Assembly: GCF_001468225.1 (NCBI RefSeq)
Contig: NZ_LNRU01000003.1
Coordinates: 372,001 to 436,000, forward strand
Origin: Sphingopyxis sp. H053
GTDB taxonomy: Bacteria > Pseudomonadota > Alphaproteobacteria > Sphingomonadales > Sphingomonadaceae
DNA: 64,000 bases
Direction: 5' to 3'
Below the pieces are notes generated by a model, which made no database searches, was not told where the DNA came from, and worked only from the letters and a program-made list of their open reading frames with translations. Each line of letters starts with the position of its first letter. Position 1 is the first letter of the stretch. Of the stretch, positions 54,443 to 63,582 are shown piece after piece. The translations under genes were made by a program, and so were the position numbers.

Positions 54443-55380
54443 TCCACAAACCTGTAATCGCGCTCGACCTGCCGGGCGAGGGCGGCGGTGTCGCGAAGAA
54501 AGCTGGTCACATATTGGTGCAGGCCGCCGTCGAAGATCGACTGGATCGGCCCGGCGAGCTTCTCATGGCTCAGCGCATGCGCCAGCCGCCAGGCCTCGGT
54601 CTCCTCGCCATAATGCCGCTGCAGCTGCGCCAGATGATCCTCCATCCGCTCGCAGCAGAAAGCGAGGCTGCGCGGCATCTGGCGATAGAGGATCAGGAAT
54701 TCGGCGATCTTGAGCGCGCTGATCTCGGCCCCGTAAAGCCAGCGATAGGCGCGGTGCGCCGACACCGACCGCAAAATCGTTTCCCACTGCACATTGTCGA
54801 TCGACGTGCCGATATGCGCGACCGAGGGCAGCAGCAGATAATATTTGACGTCGAGGATGCGCGCGGTGTTGTCGGCGCGCTCCAGAAACGTACCGAGCAG
54901 CGCAAAATGATAGCCGTCGTTGCGCAGCATCGTGCCGTTCAATGCCCCGCGGACATGCGCGCTCTGCTGGCGGATCGTCGTCAGCACGTCGGGCAGATCG
55001 TCCTCGCGCACCGGCCGCTTCAGCAACGCGACGAGTGTCATCCAGCTCGTATTGACCGCCTCCCACGTCTCGCGGGTCAGCGCGGTGCGCGCGGTGCGGG
55101 CATTGTCGCGCGCGAGCTTGATCACCGAAAGGATGCTCGACGGATTGGCGGGATCGCGAAGCAGGAAGTCGATCACGCGCGCCGAGCTGTAATCGCCGTG
55201 CGCCGCCTTGAATGCCTGATTGACCCCCGCGGTCACCAGCACCGACTTCCATTCGGCCGCCGCCGTGCTCGACCGCGTCAGCGCGATGCGAAACCCCGCG
55301 TCGATCAGGCGCGCATTATTCTCGCTACGCTCGAGGTAACGCGCCATCCAGAAGAGCGAGCCTGCGGTCTTGCCCAGCAT
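54439..55380 (-). CDS. Alpha-E domain protein (COG2307 type)
   Basis: This 313-residue all-helical protein has the alpha-E family start LGKTAGSLFWMARYLERSENNARLID. RETWEAVNTSW, LGTFLERADNTARILDVKYYLLLPS and FCCERMEDHLAQLQR also match. The two RxENxAR/RxDNxAR repeats are the family hallmark and suggest an internal duplication. Biochemical function is unknown; it always travels with a circularly permuted ATP-grasp protein and may be its partner subunit. The start overlaps the ATP-grasp stop by one base (TGATG). Confidence 0.92.
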   Translation of the reverse strand: MLGKTAGSLFWMARYLERSENNARLIDAGFRIALTRSSTAAAEWKSVLVTAGVNQAFKAAHGDYSSARVIDFLLRDPANPSSILSVIKLARDNARTARTALTRETWEAVNTSWMTLVALLKRPVREDDLPDVLTTIRQQSAHVRGALNGTMLRNDGYHFALLGTFLERADNTARILDVKYYLLLPSVAHIGTSIDNVQWETILRSVSAHRAYRWLYGAEISALKIAEFLILYRQMPRSLAFCCERMEDHLAQLQRHYGEETEAWRLAHALSHEKLAGPIQSIFDGGLHQYVTSFLRDTAALARQVERDYRFVE

Positions 55381-56819
55381 CAGTCTTCCAATACCCAGGT
55401 GTCTTTGGTGCCGCCGCCCTGGCTCGAATTCACCACCAGCGATCCCTTGGTCATCGCGACGCGCGTCAACCCACCCGGCGTGATCGTGACCCCCTGCGGC
55501 GACATCAGCACAAAGGGGCGCAGGTCGACGTGGCGCGGCGCGAGGCCCTTCTTCGTAAAGATCGGCACGGTCGATAGCGACAGCGTCGGCTGCGCGATAT
55601 AATTGCCGGGGTTCGCCTCCAGCTTGGCACGGAAGGCCGCGAGCTCCTTCTTGCTCGCGGCGGGGCCGACGAGCATCCCGTAACCACCCGACCCGTGGAC
55701 TTCCTTGACGACGAGTTCGGGCAGCCGGTCGAGCACTTCGCGCAAATGCTCGGGGTCCGAACAGCGCCACGTCGGCACATTGGGAAGCAGCGCCTTTTCG
55801 CCCGTATAGAATTCGATGATGTCGGGCATATAGCTGTAGAGCGCCTTGTCGTCGGCGATGCCGGTGCCGGGCGCGTTGGCGATGGTGATGCCGCCCGCGC
55901 GATACACGTCCCATATCCCCGGCACGCCGAGCATCGAATCGGGGCGGAAATTCAGCGGATCGAGGAAATCATCGTCGACGCGGCGATAGACGACATCGAT
56001 CGCCTTATAGCCCTGCGTCGTGCGCATCGCGACGCGCCCGTCGATAACGCGCAGGTCATGCCCCTCCACCAGTTCGGCGCCCATATGGTCGGCGAGGAAG
56101 CTGTGCTCATAATAAGCGCTGTTGTGGATACCGGGGGTCAGCACCGCGACGGTCGGGGTGCCGCCGCACGCGGGCGGCGCGCAGGCGGCGAGCGATTTCA
56201 GCAGGTTGATCGGATAGTCGCTGACCTCGCGCACCGGCACTTTCGCGAACAGCTCGGGAAACATCTGGAGCATCGTTTCGCGGTTTTCGAGCATGTAGGA
56301 CACGCCCGACGGGGTGCGCGCATTATCCTCGAGCACATAGAATTCATCGGCGCCGGTGCGCACGATGTCGGTGCCGCTGATGTGCGTATAGATGCCGCCC
56401 GGCGGGTCGAGCCCCATCATCATCGGCAGGAACGCCTCGTTCCCCGCGATCAGGTCGGTCGGCACGCGCCCGGCGCGCAAAATCTCCTGCCGGTGATAAA
56501 TGTCGTGGAGAAAGGCGTTGAGTGCGCGCACGCGCTGTTCGATGCCGCGCGACAGGCGGCGCCATTCGCTCGCCGAGATGATGCGCGGCACGACGTCGAA
56601 GGGGATCAGCCGCTCGTCGCCGTCGGCGGCGCCATAGACGTTGAAGGTGATCCCGGTGGTACGGAACAGCGCCTCGGCCTGCTGCGCCTTGCGCTGGATG
56701 CGCGTCGCATCCTCGGCCTCGAACCACCCGCAATATTCGCGATAGGGCGACCGGGTTCCGCCCTCCTGGCTCGTCATTTCGTCGAAAAATGAAATGCGCC
56801 TGCCCTTTCCACGCAACAT
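55380..56819 (-). CDS. Circularly permuted type 2 ATP-grasp protein
   Basis: This roughly 479-residue protein is of the COG2308 type: ISFFDEMTSQEGGTRSPYREYCGWFE, NAFLHDIYHRQEILRAGRVP, TDIVRTGADEFYVLEDNARTPSGVSYMLENR, and TPGIHNSAYYEHSFLA. Near the C-terminus are VVKEVHGSGGYGMLVGP (nucleotide-binding loop) and APRHVDLRPFVL. ATP-grasp enzymes ligate a carboxylate to an amine through acyl phosphate, so peptide or amide bond formation is inferred. I used the ATG at 56819 because the FFDEM block just after it is conserved in the family; ATG 56777 would cut it. It is the first gene of the four-gene cluster. Confidence 0.9.
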   Translation of the reverse strand: MLRGKGRRISFFDEMTSQEGGTRSPYREYCGWFEAEDATRIQRKAQQAEALFRTTGITFNVYGAADGDERLIPFDVVPRIISASEWRRLSRGIEQRVRALNAFLHDIYHRQEILRAGRVPTDLIAGNEAFLPMMMGLDPPGGIYTHISGTDIVRTGADEFYVLEDNARTPSGVSYMLENRETMLQMFPELFAKVPVREVSDYPINLLKSLAACAPPACGGTPTVAVLTPGIHNSAYYEHSFLADHMGAELVEGHDLRVIDGRVAMRTTQGYKAIDVVYRRVDDDFLDPLNFRPDSMLGVPGIWDVYRAGGITIANAPGTGIADDKALYSYMPDIIEFYTGEKALLPNVPTWRCSDPEHLREVLDRLPELVVKEVHGSGGYGMLVGPAASKKELAAFRAKLEANPGNYIAQPTLSLSTVPIFTKKGLAPRHVDLRPFVLMSPQGVTITPGGLTRVAMTKGSLVVNSSQGGGTKDTWVLED

Positions 56820-57013
56820 GCCAGCATCCGCCGCGCGAGAGCGAGCGGCGCACTCATGTTCCTGCTGCTGCGCTACCTGACGGCTACGTGGCCACCAGGC
56901 TTGTGAGGCCAATGCTAATCGCGCCCGCGGGCCTTGGCAAGCGGGCGCGTAAGCCGTGGTGTTACCGTAACATCAAACACTTGCCGCGCGCCCGAAGGCG
57001 TGCGGCGAGCGCG

Positions 57014-59749
57014 TCAAATCGCGCCGTGGCAGTGCTTATACTTGCGGCCCGAACCGCACGGGCACGGCGCGTTGCGGCTGATGTCGAGCGTCGCATAGGG
57101 ATTGTCTCCCTCGGGCATGTCCGGACGCGGGATCTGCATCGGCGGCAGCGTGTTTGCGATCACGCCCAACTGTCCACCGTCGAGATCGGCGCTGTTGTCC
57201 TCGCCCGTGAAGGGGTCGATGTGTGTGGTCAGGAAATCGGGCAGGTCGGGCAGCGGCATCGGCTCGGGCTCTTCGAAGCGCAGGTCGATCCGCGCAACGG
57301 TGCGCGTCACATCCTCGCGGATATTCTGCAGCATGCGTTCGAACAGCGCGAAGGCTTCCTGCTTATATTCGTTGATCGGCTGCTTCTGCGCATAGGCGCG
57401 CAGGAACACGACCTGACGCAGCGCGTCGAGCGTCGACAAATGCTCTTTCCAATGATGGTCGAGCGTCTGGAGCAGCACCGATTTCTCGATCCCCTTCCAC
57501 GTTTCCTGATCGACGAGCGCAGCCTTTTCGGCGGCGACCGCGTCGGCGGCGGCCTGGATGCGCTCTTCGAACATTTCGGCGTCGACCGCGTCTTCCTGCA
57601 TCCACGCATCGATCGGCGGCGAAAGGTCGAGGATATTCTCTACCCGCTCCTTCATCTGTTCGACGTTCCACTGTTCGGGATAGCTGCCGGGGGGGCACGC
57701 ATCGGCAACGATCGAATTGACCGTTTCGGCGCGCATCGCGGTCATCACCTCGTCGACGGTCTCGCTGTCGATGATCTCGCCGCGCTGTTCATAGATGACC
57801 TTGCGCTGGTCGTTCATGACGTTGTCATATTCGACGACCTGCTTGCGGATGTCGTAGTTGCGCGCCTCGACCTTCTTCTGCGCGGTCTCGATCGCCTTCG
57901 ACAGCCATTTCGACCCGATCGCCTCGCCGTCCTCCAGATTTTTGTTCATCATCTTGGAAAAGAGCGTGTCGGGGCCGAAGATGCGCAGCAGGTCATCGTC
58001 GAGGCAGAGGTAGAATTTCGACAGGCCGGGGTCGCCCTGGCGCCCCGAACGGCCGCGCAGCTGGTTGTCGATGCGGCGGCTTTCGTGACGCTCGGTCGCG
58101 AGCACGAACAGCCCGCCCGCGGCGAGCACCGCCTCACGCTCGGCGGCGACCTCTTCGTGGATGCGCGCGATCGCGGCGTCGCGCTCGGCGCCTTCGGGCA
58201 GGTCCTTCAATTCGTCGCCGATGCGGAATTCTTCGTTGCCGCCGAGTTTGATGTCGGTGCCGCGGCCCGCCATGTTCGTCGCGATCGTGACCGCACCGGT
58301 GCGGCCCGCCTGCGCGACGATATGCGCTTCGCTTTCGTGGAAACGCGCGTTGAGCACGCTATGCGGCACGCCGTCCTTTTCAAGGAAGGACGACAGCAGC
58401 TCGGACTTTTCGATCGACACGGTGCCGACGAGCACCGGCTGGCCGCGCTCGTTCGCCTCGCGGATCGTCTTGGCGATCGCGCCGAACTTGTCGGTGATAT
58501 TCTTGTAGAATTCATCCTCGTCGTCGACGCGCGCGATCGGACGGTTGGTCGGGATGTTGACGACATTCATCTTGTAAATGTCGAAGAATTCGGCCGCTTC
58601 GGTCGCCGCGGTGCCGGTCATGCCCGAAAGCTTGGGGTACATACGGAAATAATTCTGGAAGGTGATCGACGCGAGCGTCTGGTTCTCGGGCTCGATCTGC
58701 ACGCCTTCTTTCGCCTCGACCGCCTGATGCAGGCCGTCGGACCAGCGCCGCCCGTCCATCATGCGGCCGGTGAATTCGTCGATGATCACGACCTTGCCGT
58801 CCTTGACGATATAGTCGGTGTCGATCCGGAACATCTGGATCGCCTTCAACGCCTGATTGACGTGATGCACGACCTGCGTGTTTTCGATGTCGTAGAGATT
58901 GTTGCCCTGGAGCAGGCCGGCGGCTTCGAGCAGGCGCTCGACATGCTCGGTGCCGTCCTCGGTCAGGTTGATCGACTTGGACTTTTCGTCCTTTTCATAA
59001 TCATCATCGGTCAGGTTGAGGACGACTTCGTTGACGCGGATATAAAGCTCGGACTTGTCGTCGGTCGGACCCGAGATGATCAGCGGGGTGCGCGCTTCGT
59101 CGATCAGGATCGAATCGACCTCGTCGACGATGCCGAAGTTGAAGGTGCGGTGGACCATCTGCTGGCGGTCGAACTTCATATTGTCGCGGAGGTAATCGAA
59201 CCCCAGCTCGTTGTTCGTCGCATAGGTGATGTCGCTGTTATAGGCGTCGCGGCGCTGCGTCTCGTTGAGGTTCGGGACGATGATCCCGGTCGTCAGGCCC
59301 AGGAAGCCATAGACGGTGCCCATCCATTCGGCGTCGCGCGTCGCGAGATAGTCGTTGACGGTGACGACATGGACGCCCTTGCCTTCGAGCGCGTTGAGGT
59401 AGCAGGGCAAAGTCGCCATCAGCGTCTTACCTTCGCCCGTCGCCATTTCGGCGATCTCGCCGCGGTGGAGGACGACGCCGCCGACCATCTGCACGTCGAA
59501 ATGGCGCATGCCGAGCGTGCGGACCGCGGCCTCGCGCACCGTCGCAAAGGCTTCGGGCAGGATGTCGTCGAGCGTCTCGCCGGCTGCGAGCCGATCGCGG
59601 AACGCCTGCGTCTGCGCCTGCAGCCCGGCATCGTCGAGCGCCTGCATCGCGGGCTCGAACGCGTTGATCTTGTCGACGATCTTGCGGATCGAGGCGACAT
59701 AACGGTCGTTGGACGAGCCGAACAGGCTCTTGGCAAGGCCAGAAAACAT
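57014..59749 (-). CDS. secA: Preprotein translocase ATPase SecA
   Basis: This 911-residue motor drives Sec-dependent export. Landmarks in order are [22 protein letters not shown] (Walker A), [38 protein letters not shown] (DEAD-type Walker B), the preprotein cross-linking domain, and [24 protein letters not shown] and [23 protein letters not shown] follow, with a C-terminal zinc site [14 protein letters not shown] that contacts SecB. The ATG at 59749 (AAGGG upstream) matches the family N-terminus [15 protein letters not shown]. The 56820-57013 gap on the 3' side shows nothing recognisable. Confidence 0.97.
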   Translation of the reverse strand: MFSGLAKSLFGSSNDRYVASIRKIVDKINAFEPAMQALDDAGLQAQTQAFRDRLAAGETLDDILPEAFATVREAAVRTLGMRHFDVQMVGGVVLHRGEIAEMATGEGKTLMATLPCYLNALEGKGVHVVTVNDYLATRDAEWMGTVYGFLGLTTGIIVPNLNETQRRDAYNSDITYATNNELGFDYLRDNMKFDRQQMVHRTFNFGIVDEVDSILIDEARTPLIISGPTDDKSELYIRVNEVVLNLTDDDYEKDEKSKSINLTEDGTEHVERLLEAAGLLQGNNLYDIENTQVVHHVNQALKAIQMFRIDTDYIVKDGKVVIIDEFTGRMMDGRRWSDGLHQAVEAKEGVQIEPENQTLASITFQNYFRMYPKLSGMTGTAATEAAEFFDIYKMNVVNIPTNRPIARVDDEDEFYKNITDKFGAIAKTIREANERGQPVLVGTVSIEKSELLSSFLEKDGVPHSVLNARFHESEAHIVAQAGRTGAVTIATNMAGRGTDIKLGGNEEFRIGDELKDLPEGAERDAAIARIHEEVAAEREAVLAAGGLFVLATERHESRRIDNQLRGRSGRQGDPGLSKFYLCLDDDLLRIFGPDTLFSKMMNKNLEDGEAIGSKWLSKAIETAQKKVEARNYDIRKQVVEYDNVMNDQRKVIYEQRGEIIDSETVDEVMTAMRAETVNSIVADACPPGSYPEQWNVEQMKERVENILDLSPPIDAWMQEDAVDAEMFEERIQAAADAVAAEKAALVDQETWKGIEKSVLLQTLDHHWKEHLSTLDALRQVVFLRAYAQKQPINEYKQEAFALFERMLQNIREDVTRTVARIDLRFEEPEPMPLPDLPDFLTTHIDPFTGEDNSADLDGGQLGVIANTLPPMQIPRPDMPEGDNPYATLDISRNAPCPCGSGRKYKHCHGAI

Positions 59750-59804
59750 GGAATTTCCCTTGGGATTAGAATGAATTGGCGGCGCTTCGACCGCGCGAAC
59801 ATAT

Positions 59805-59826
59805 GAAAAAGGCCCCTTTGCGGGGC
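59805..59826 (-). terminator. Rho-independent terminator upstream of secA
   Basis: On the minus strand GCCCC-GCAAA-GGGGC is followed by CTTTTT. It lies between the small exported-protein gene at 59858 and secA, so secA should have its own promoter in the 59750-59805 gap. Confidence 0.85.
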
Positions 59827-59857
59827 GGCGCCTCAAGAAAGGCGCGAAAAAGCCGCT

Positions 59858-60124
59858 CTATTCGAGCGCGCGGTCGCTGCCGGTGAGCAGGCCGGGAAGA
59901 TGCGGCGGTGCCGCCTTGCGCGGCTTGCCGCTCCCGCTGGAGACGCGGCGGGTCGGCGTCGTGGTGGTCGGGCGACGCTCAACGTCGCTCGTTTCGGCCT
60001 TGCCCGCGGTTTCGGCGAACATCACCAGCGACCCCATCGCCGCCGGAACGGCAGGCGCGGCAACGGCCCGGTCGGCGGTCGCCAGGCCGGTCAGTAATGC
60101 CAAAAGGGTCAGCAACAGCCGCAA
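59858..60124 (-). CDS. Small exported protein of unknown function
   Basis: This 88-residue protein has a clear signal peptide (MRLLLTLLALLTGLATA with VAAPAV after it). The remainder is polar, rich in Thr, Pro and basic residues (TTTTPTRRVSSGSGKPRKAAPP). I recognise no domain. A strong terminator follows 30 bases after its stop, supporting a real transcription unit. It may be a lipid- or wall-interacting basic peptide, but nothing in the sequence proves it. Confidence 0.5.
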   Translation of the reverse strand: MRLLLTLLALLTGLATADRAVAAPAVPAAMGSLVMFAETAGKAETSDVERRPTTTTPTRRVSSGSGKPRKAAPPHLPGLLTGSDRALE

Positions 60125-60215
60125 GAATCGCCCCTAACTACATCCGGAGCCCTGATTATTGCGCCCCGTTCCCTGAACATAGGGTGAAAGTCGTGTGCCG
60201 TCTAGGGCTGGCGGC

Positions 60216-61220
60216 TCATTTGGCGACCGCCGGAGCATCCTCGATCGTCAGGTCGCTTCGCAGAATCACCCGTTTCGCAACCTTCGTCCCATTGGCGTCG
60301 ACGAAAGGCGTGAAGCGCGCCTGCGAGCCGAACATGTCGCAGGGCGTCATTCCGTTCGGTGCAGCACCGAATTTGCCGGTGTTCGAAAAGCGGCATTCCT
60401 CGACGCGGCCGTCGGCGCCCAGCAGCACCGTCATCGTCGCGCTGCCCGGCTCTCCCAACGGGAAAGTCGGACCGGACGGAATCGATACGCCGGCGCCACC
60501 GTCCCCGGCGTCGCGTGGCAGCGCCCATTGGAATTTCGCCGCGACGACCCCCTTCGTCGGCTTTCCCTCGCTGTCGAGCGCCGGCAAGAATTTGCCGTCG
60601 CTGCGCATCAACGCGCATGCTGCCGCGTCGAGCGTGGCGGACAGGCTGCTTTCATTGACCTTACAACCCGCGACCTGCCCGGCACTGTCGATATTGAGTT
60701 CCATGTGGACCACGCCCTCCTCGCGCGCAGCGCGCGCTGCCGCGGGATAGTGGGCGGCGGGGTCGATGCGCTTGAACGCATCGTCGGGGATCGCACCGCG
60801 CGGCCAGCTTTCCTGAGCCGGGTCGAGGTCGAAGCCAGCCACCGCTACTGGATAGGTGCCTTTCCCGGGGATCTGCCAGCGTATCCGGTTGCTGTATGTC
60901 CCGCCGACAGCGTCGCCGCGCGCGTTGCGCCCCGGCGTAAAGCGCGCGCGTTGCAGGATCAGCTGGCAGGTCAGCGCATCGAGATCGCCATGGCCGCTCG
61001 GCGCGATGATGTCGCAGCCCGTGGGCAGACCGTCAGCGCCGATCGTCAGTTTGAATCCTGTCGTTCCTTCGCGCTCCTCGCGCATCGCGCTCGCCGGATA
61101 GTCGTCGTTCGTGACCCAGCTTCCCGGATTGGTCGCCGGTGCCATCCCCTTTTCCACGTCTGCGGCGTCTCCTTGCGCCGCAGCCAGCGCCAGCACGATC
61201 GCTATCCCCGATTGCAACAT
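60216..61220 (-). CDS. Periplasmic protein with three TonB C-terminal-like repeats
   Basis: This 334-residue protein has a signal peptide (MLQSGIAIVLALAAAQGDAA) and then three copies of a TonB-C-like unit. Copy one is TGFKLTIGADGLPTGCDI...CQLILQRARFTPGRNARG. Copy two is HYPAAARAAREEGVVHMELN, GQVAGCKV...LPALDSEGKP. Copy three is TMTVLLGADGRVEECRF...CDMFGSQARFTPFVDANG. Each has a G.V..C strand and a later R-F-x-P helix. The membrane anchor and Pro-rich span of true TonB are missing, so it cannot transduce energy by itself. It may bind TonB boxes or peptidoglycan. GGGGGAGGGGG precedes the ATG at 61220. The following gene starts 14 bases upstream in the same unit. Confidence 0.8.
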   Translation of the reverse strand: MLQSGIAIVLALAAAQGDAADVEKGMAPATNPGSWVTNDDYPASAMREEREGTTGFKLTIGADGLPTGCDIIAPSGHGDLDALTCQLILQRARFTPGRNARGDAVGGTYSNRIRWQIPGKGTYPVAVAGFDLDPAQESWPRGAIPDDAFKRIDPAAHYPAAARAAREEGVVHMELNIDSAGQVAGCKVNESSLSATLDAAACALMRSDGKFLPALDSEGKPTKGVVAAKFQWALPRDAGDGGAGVSIPSGPTFPLGEPGSATMTVLLGADGRVEECRFSNTGKFGAAPNGMTPCDMFGSQARFTPFVDANGTKVAKRVILRSDLTIEDAPAVAK

Positions 61221-61234
61221 TGCCCCCTCCCCCT

Positions 61235-61753
61235 TCATCCCAATTGCGGGTTCAAGCCCTTTACTTCGATCAGAAAGCTCTTCGGCTTCTTGAACAATTT
61301 GCTCTTCCGGTCGACCCTCAACCCGACGACTTCGGCCAGCTCCATCACGAAATGAACGCAGTTGCGCTTGTTCAGGCTGTAGCTCGGCTGCTCGCGGTCG
61401 CGCCATTCGGCAACTTTGGCCATCACCAGCGCATAGGTCGCATCGTCGACCGTCACGTCGAACTGGCGATCGCTCTTGGCGATATAATCGGGCTCGGACG
61501 ATTCCACCTTGCCCTTCACCGATCCGAGCAGAATCGCGGGGCTGACTGAAACGGCGGTGAAACCGTAATTGGCGTCGACCACCTCGCCCGTCGCATCGAG
61601 TGTGCCCTTCATCACGATGAAGGCATGCGGGAACCGGTCGCCGAAATCATGGCTGTAGAAACTCACGACCACCTCGGCGCGCGCCGGGGCGGTGAGGCCC
61701 GCGCACAGCATCAGCAACGACAGGAAGAAAAAGCGAAGGCCGCGGGTCATCAT
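61235..61753 (-). CDS. Exported papain-like-fold candidate, unknown function
   Basis: This 172-residue protein has a signal peptide (FFFLSLLMLCAGLTAPARAE). A compact domain follows with SFYSHDFGDRFPHAFIVMKG and later SYSLNKRNCVHFVMELAEVVGL. The His/Phe-rich first segment and the later NCVHFV look like the permuted His...Cys arrangement of NlpC/P60 or LRAT-like cysteine peptidases and acyltransferases. I cannot assign a named family. Two Met codons are possible starts. It precedes the TonB-C repeat gene by 14 bases, so the two are probably cotranscribed and both act in the periplasm. Confidence 0.65.
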   Translation of the reverse strand: MMTRGLRFFFLSLLMLCAGLTAPARAEVVVSFYSHDFGDRFPHAFIVMKGTLDATGEVVDANYGFTAVSVSPAILLGSVKGKVESSEPDYIAKSDRQFDVTVDDATYALVMAKVAEWRDREQPSYSLNKRNCVHFVMELAEVVGLRVDRKSKLFKKPKSFLIEVKGLNPQLG

Positions 61754-61804
61754 CGGCGCCCTCTTAGCGAGCCGTGCTTCGCCTTGCCAAGCCGCGATTG
61801 CCGC

Positions 61805-61820
61805 TTGACGGAAACGTCAA
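61805..61820 (+). promoter_or_regulatory. Perfect TTGACG-N4-CGTCAA palindrome
   Basis: TTGACG-GAAA-CGTCAA is a perfect 6+6 dyad 42 bases upstream of the SDR start, nearly identical to the site before the crotonase gene at 45510. The shared spacing from the start codon (42 and 37 bases) supports a common regulator. Confidence 0.6.
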
Positions 61821-61862
61821 CTTCGCATCTTGTCGCGCTGACATCAATGTAAGGAGGGGCCC

Positions 61863-62666
61863 ATGGCACGAAAGGCGATTTTCATCACCGGCGGTGGATC
61901 GGGGATCGGCCGTGCGGTTGCGCGCCATTTCGCCGGGCAGGGCTGGTTTGTCGGCATCGCCGACGTCAACCGCGCCGGGATCGATGAAACCGCCGCGCTG
62001 CTTCCCGAAGGCGCGTCGTCGCGCCATGTGATGGATGTCCGCGATCGCGACCAGTGGAAGGCCGCACTCGACGAATTTGCGAAAGCCAGCGGCGGCCGCC
62101 TCGACGTCCTCTTCAACAACGCCGGCATCGGCACGGGCGGGCAGTTCGCCGATATGCCCCCGGCCGAGGCCGATCGGTTGATCGCGATCAATTTCGGCGG
62201 CGTCGTCAACGGCATCTATATGGCGCTGCCGCTCCTGCGCGCGACCCCGGGATCGACAATCCTCAACACCGGATCGGCGTCGGGATTCTACGGGGTCGCG
62301 GGCCTCGCCATCTATTCGGCGACCAAGTTCGCGGTACGCGGCCTCACCGAAGCGCTCGAAATCGAATTCGCCAAACATTGCATCAAGGTCCGTTCGCTGA
62401 TGCCGGGCTTCATCGACACGCCCCTGCTCGATCAGGTCAGCGCCGACAGCAACGAACCCGCGCGCACCCGCCTGTCCGACAGCGGCTTCGAAATCGTCCC
62501 CGTCGAGCGTGTCGCCGAGGCGGCGTGGGACGCGGTGCACGGGACGAGCGTCCACACCACGGTCGGCAAGATGGCGAAGCGCCTGTCACGCCTCGCGCGC
62601 TGGTTCCCCGGGCTGATCGTCCGCCAGTCGAAGAAGATCGACGGGCTGGGCGCCGCGGCGCACTGA
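61863..62666 (+). CDS. Short-chain dehydrogenase/reductase
   Basis: This 267-residue SDR has the cofactor motif TGGGSGIGRAVARHFAGQG, NNAGIGTG, and the catalytic Ser in NTGSASGFYGV with the Tyr-x-x-x-Lys in IYSATKFAVRG. The PG motif is in MPGFIDTPL. Asp in IADVNRAG after strand two predicts NAD preference. The C-terminal KMAKRLSRLARWFPGLIV is basic and partly hydrophobic, perhaps membrane-peripheral. AAGGAGG lies six bases before the ATG. The TTGACG palindrome upstream hints at coregulation with the crotonase/thiolase-like pair, so an acyl-chain or alcohol substrate is possible. Confidence 0.92.
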   Translation: MARKAIFITGGGSGIGRAVARHFAGQGWFVGIADVNRAGIDETAALLPEGASSRHVMDVRDRDQWKAALDEFAKASGGRLDVLFNNAGIGTGGQFADMPPAEADRLIAINFGGVVNGIYMALPLLRATPGSTILNTGSASGFYGVAGLAIYSATKFAVRGLTEALEIEFAKHCIKVRSLMPGFIDTPLLDQVSADSNEPARTRLSDSGFEIVPVERVAEAAWDAVHGTSVHTTVGKMAKRLSRLARWFPGLIVRQSKKIDGLGAAAH

Positions 62667-62724
62667 GCTATTCGGCAGTGGCGCCGGCTTCGGGGTGAGC
62701 AGGTGCGGTTCCCCCACCCACTTC

Positions 62725-62795
62725 GTCATCCCGGACTTGATCCGGGATCCACGACGATGGTGCGGCCATGGATCCCGGATCAAGTCCGGGATGAC
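62725..62795. repeat. Sphingomonad-type palindromic repeat, copy 2
   Basis: A perfect 27-bp inverted repeat (62725-62751 against 62769-62795, 17-base loop) begins GTCATCCCGGACTTGATCC. It contains the same 17-base arm as the 51547-51607 copy. It lies between the SDR and the convergent GIN-domain gene and probably ends both transcripts. Confidence 0.9.
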
Positions 62796-62828
62796 GATGA
62801 TAGATAGGTCAGGTCGAAAACTTGCCGG

Positions 62829-63539
62829 CTATTTTGCGTTCCCGCACGTCACCGACCCACTACCCACATTGCGCACCGTACAGACCGGCCTACCCAGCAC
62901 GACGGTCTTGCCGATCCCGCGCGAGGTGATCGCCGCGCTCTTCACCGCGCGCAGGATGTGATCGCCCGCCCCCTCGCTGTCGCTGATCAGCTCGTCGACC
63001 GCCAGCGCGCCCGCGTCGACCGCGCCCGCACCCGACAATGTCATCTGCGCGTTCTTGGCGGCGCCGCCGAGGGTCATCGTACCGTTTCCGATCATCGCGA
63101 CCTGCAACCGATCGGTACTAATCTGGCCGACGGCCAGCCGCCCGGGCCCGCGCAGGCCGACCATCGCGCGCTGTCCTTTCAGTCTGTCGATCTGGAGCGA
63201 CCCCGCGCCCGAAAGCGTCGCCGCGCGCAGGTTCGCGGCATTGATGCGAACCGTCACCGGACCGCGCGGCCCGCGGCGCTTCTCGTCGCCCGCGAACTGG
63301 CGCTCGCTGATCACCAGCTTGCCGTCGCGCGCTTCGACGCTCAGCCGGTCGAGCGCGTCCTGCGGCCCGGTGGCCACGGCGCTGACCGGCGCCCGCGTCA
63401 CGACCTCGACCGTCACATCGGCGCTGACGTCGATCGTCTCGAAACTGGTGAGGCCAAAACGCTTTTCGGCGCCCCATGCGGGGCCGGCAGCAAGCAGGGC
63501 GGCGGCCGCGATCGCGGCGCATCTTGTGGCAAGCGTCAT
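62829..63539 (-). CDS. Exported GIN-domain (DUF2807) protein
   Basis: This 236-residue protein has a signal peptide (MTLATRCAAIAAAALLAAGPAWG) and then a right-handed beta-solenoid-like auto-adhesive domain. Regular short strands with Gly turns are visible: FETIDVSADVTVEVVT, NLRAATLSGAGSLQIDRL, VAMIGNGTMTLGGAAKNAQMTLSGAGAVDAGAL. Cys occur only near the end (PVCTVRN, SVTCG). GIN-domain proteins are envelope proteins of unsettled function. A second member lies 43 bases upstream on the same strand, cut by the window edge. Confidence 0.85.
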   Translation of the reverse strand: MTLATRCAAIAAAALLAAGPAWGAEKRFGLTSFETIDVSADVTVEVVTRAPVSAVATGPQDALDRLSVEARDGKLVISERQFAGDEKRRGPRGPVTVRINAANLRAATLSGAGSLQIDRLKGQRAMVGLRGPGRLAVGQISTDRLQVAMIGNGTMTLGGAAKNAQMTLSGAGAVDAGALAVDELISDSEGAGDHILRAVKSAAITSRGIGKTVVLGRPVCTVRNVGSGSVTCGNAK

Positions 63540-63582
63540 GGTGCCGCCTTACCCCGTCCGGGCAGGCGGCACCAGCGTGGCA

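Noticed and set aside
56789-59806. Rightward open frame of about 1000 codons
   Set aside because: It lies antisense to secA, which has all family motifs. In GC-rich DNA, strong codon bias keeps antisense frames open. Its translation is Arg/Asp/Val-rich without domains.
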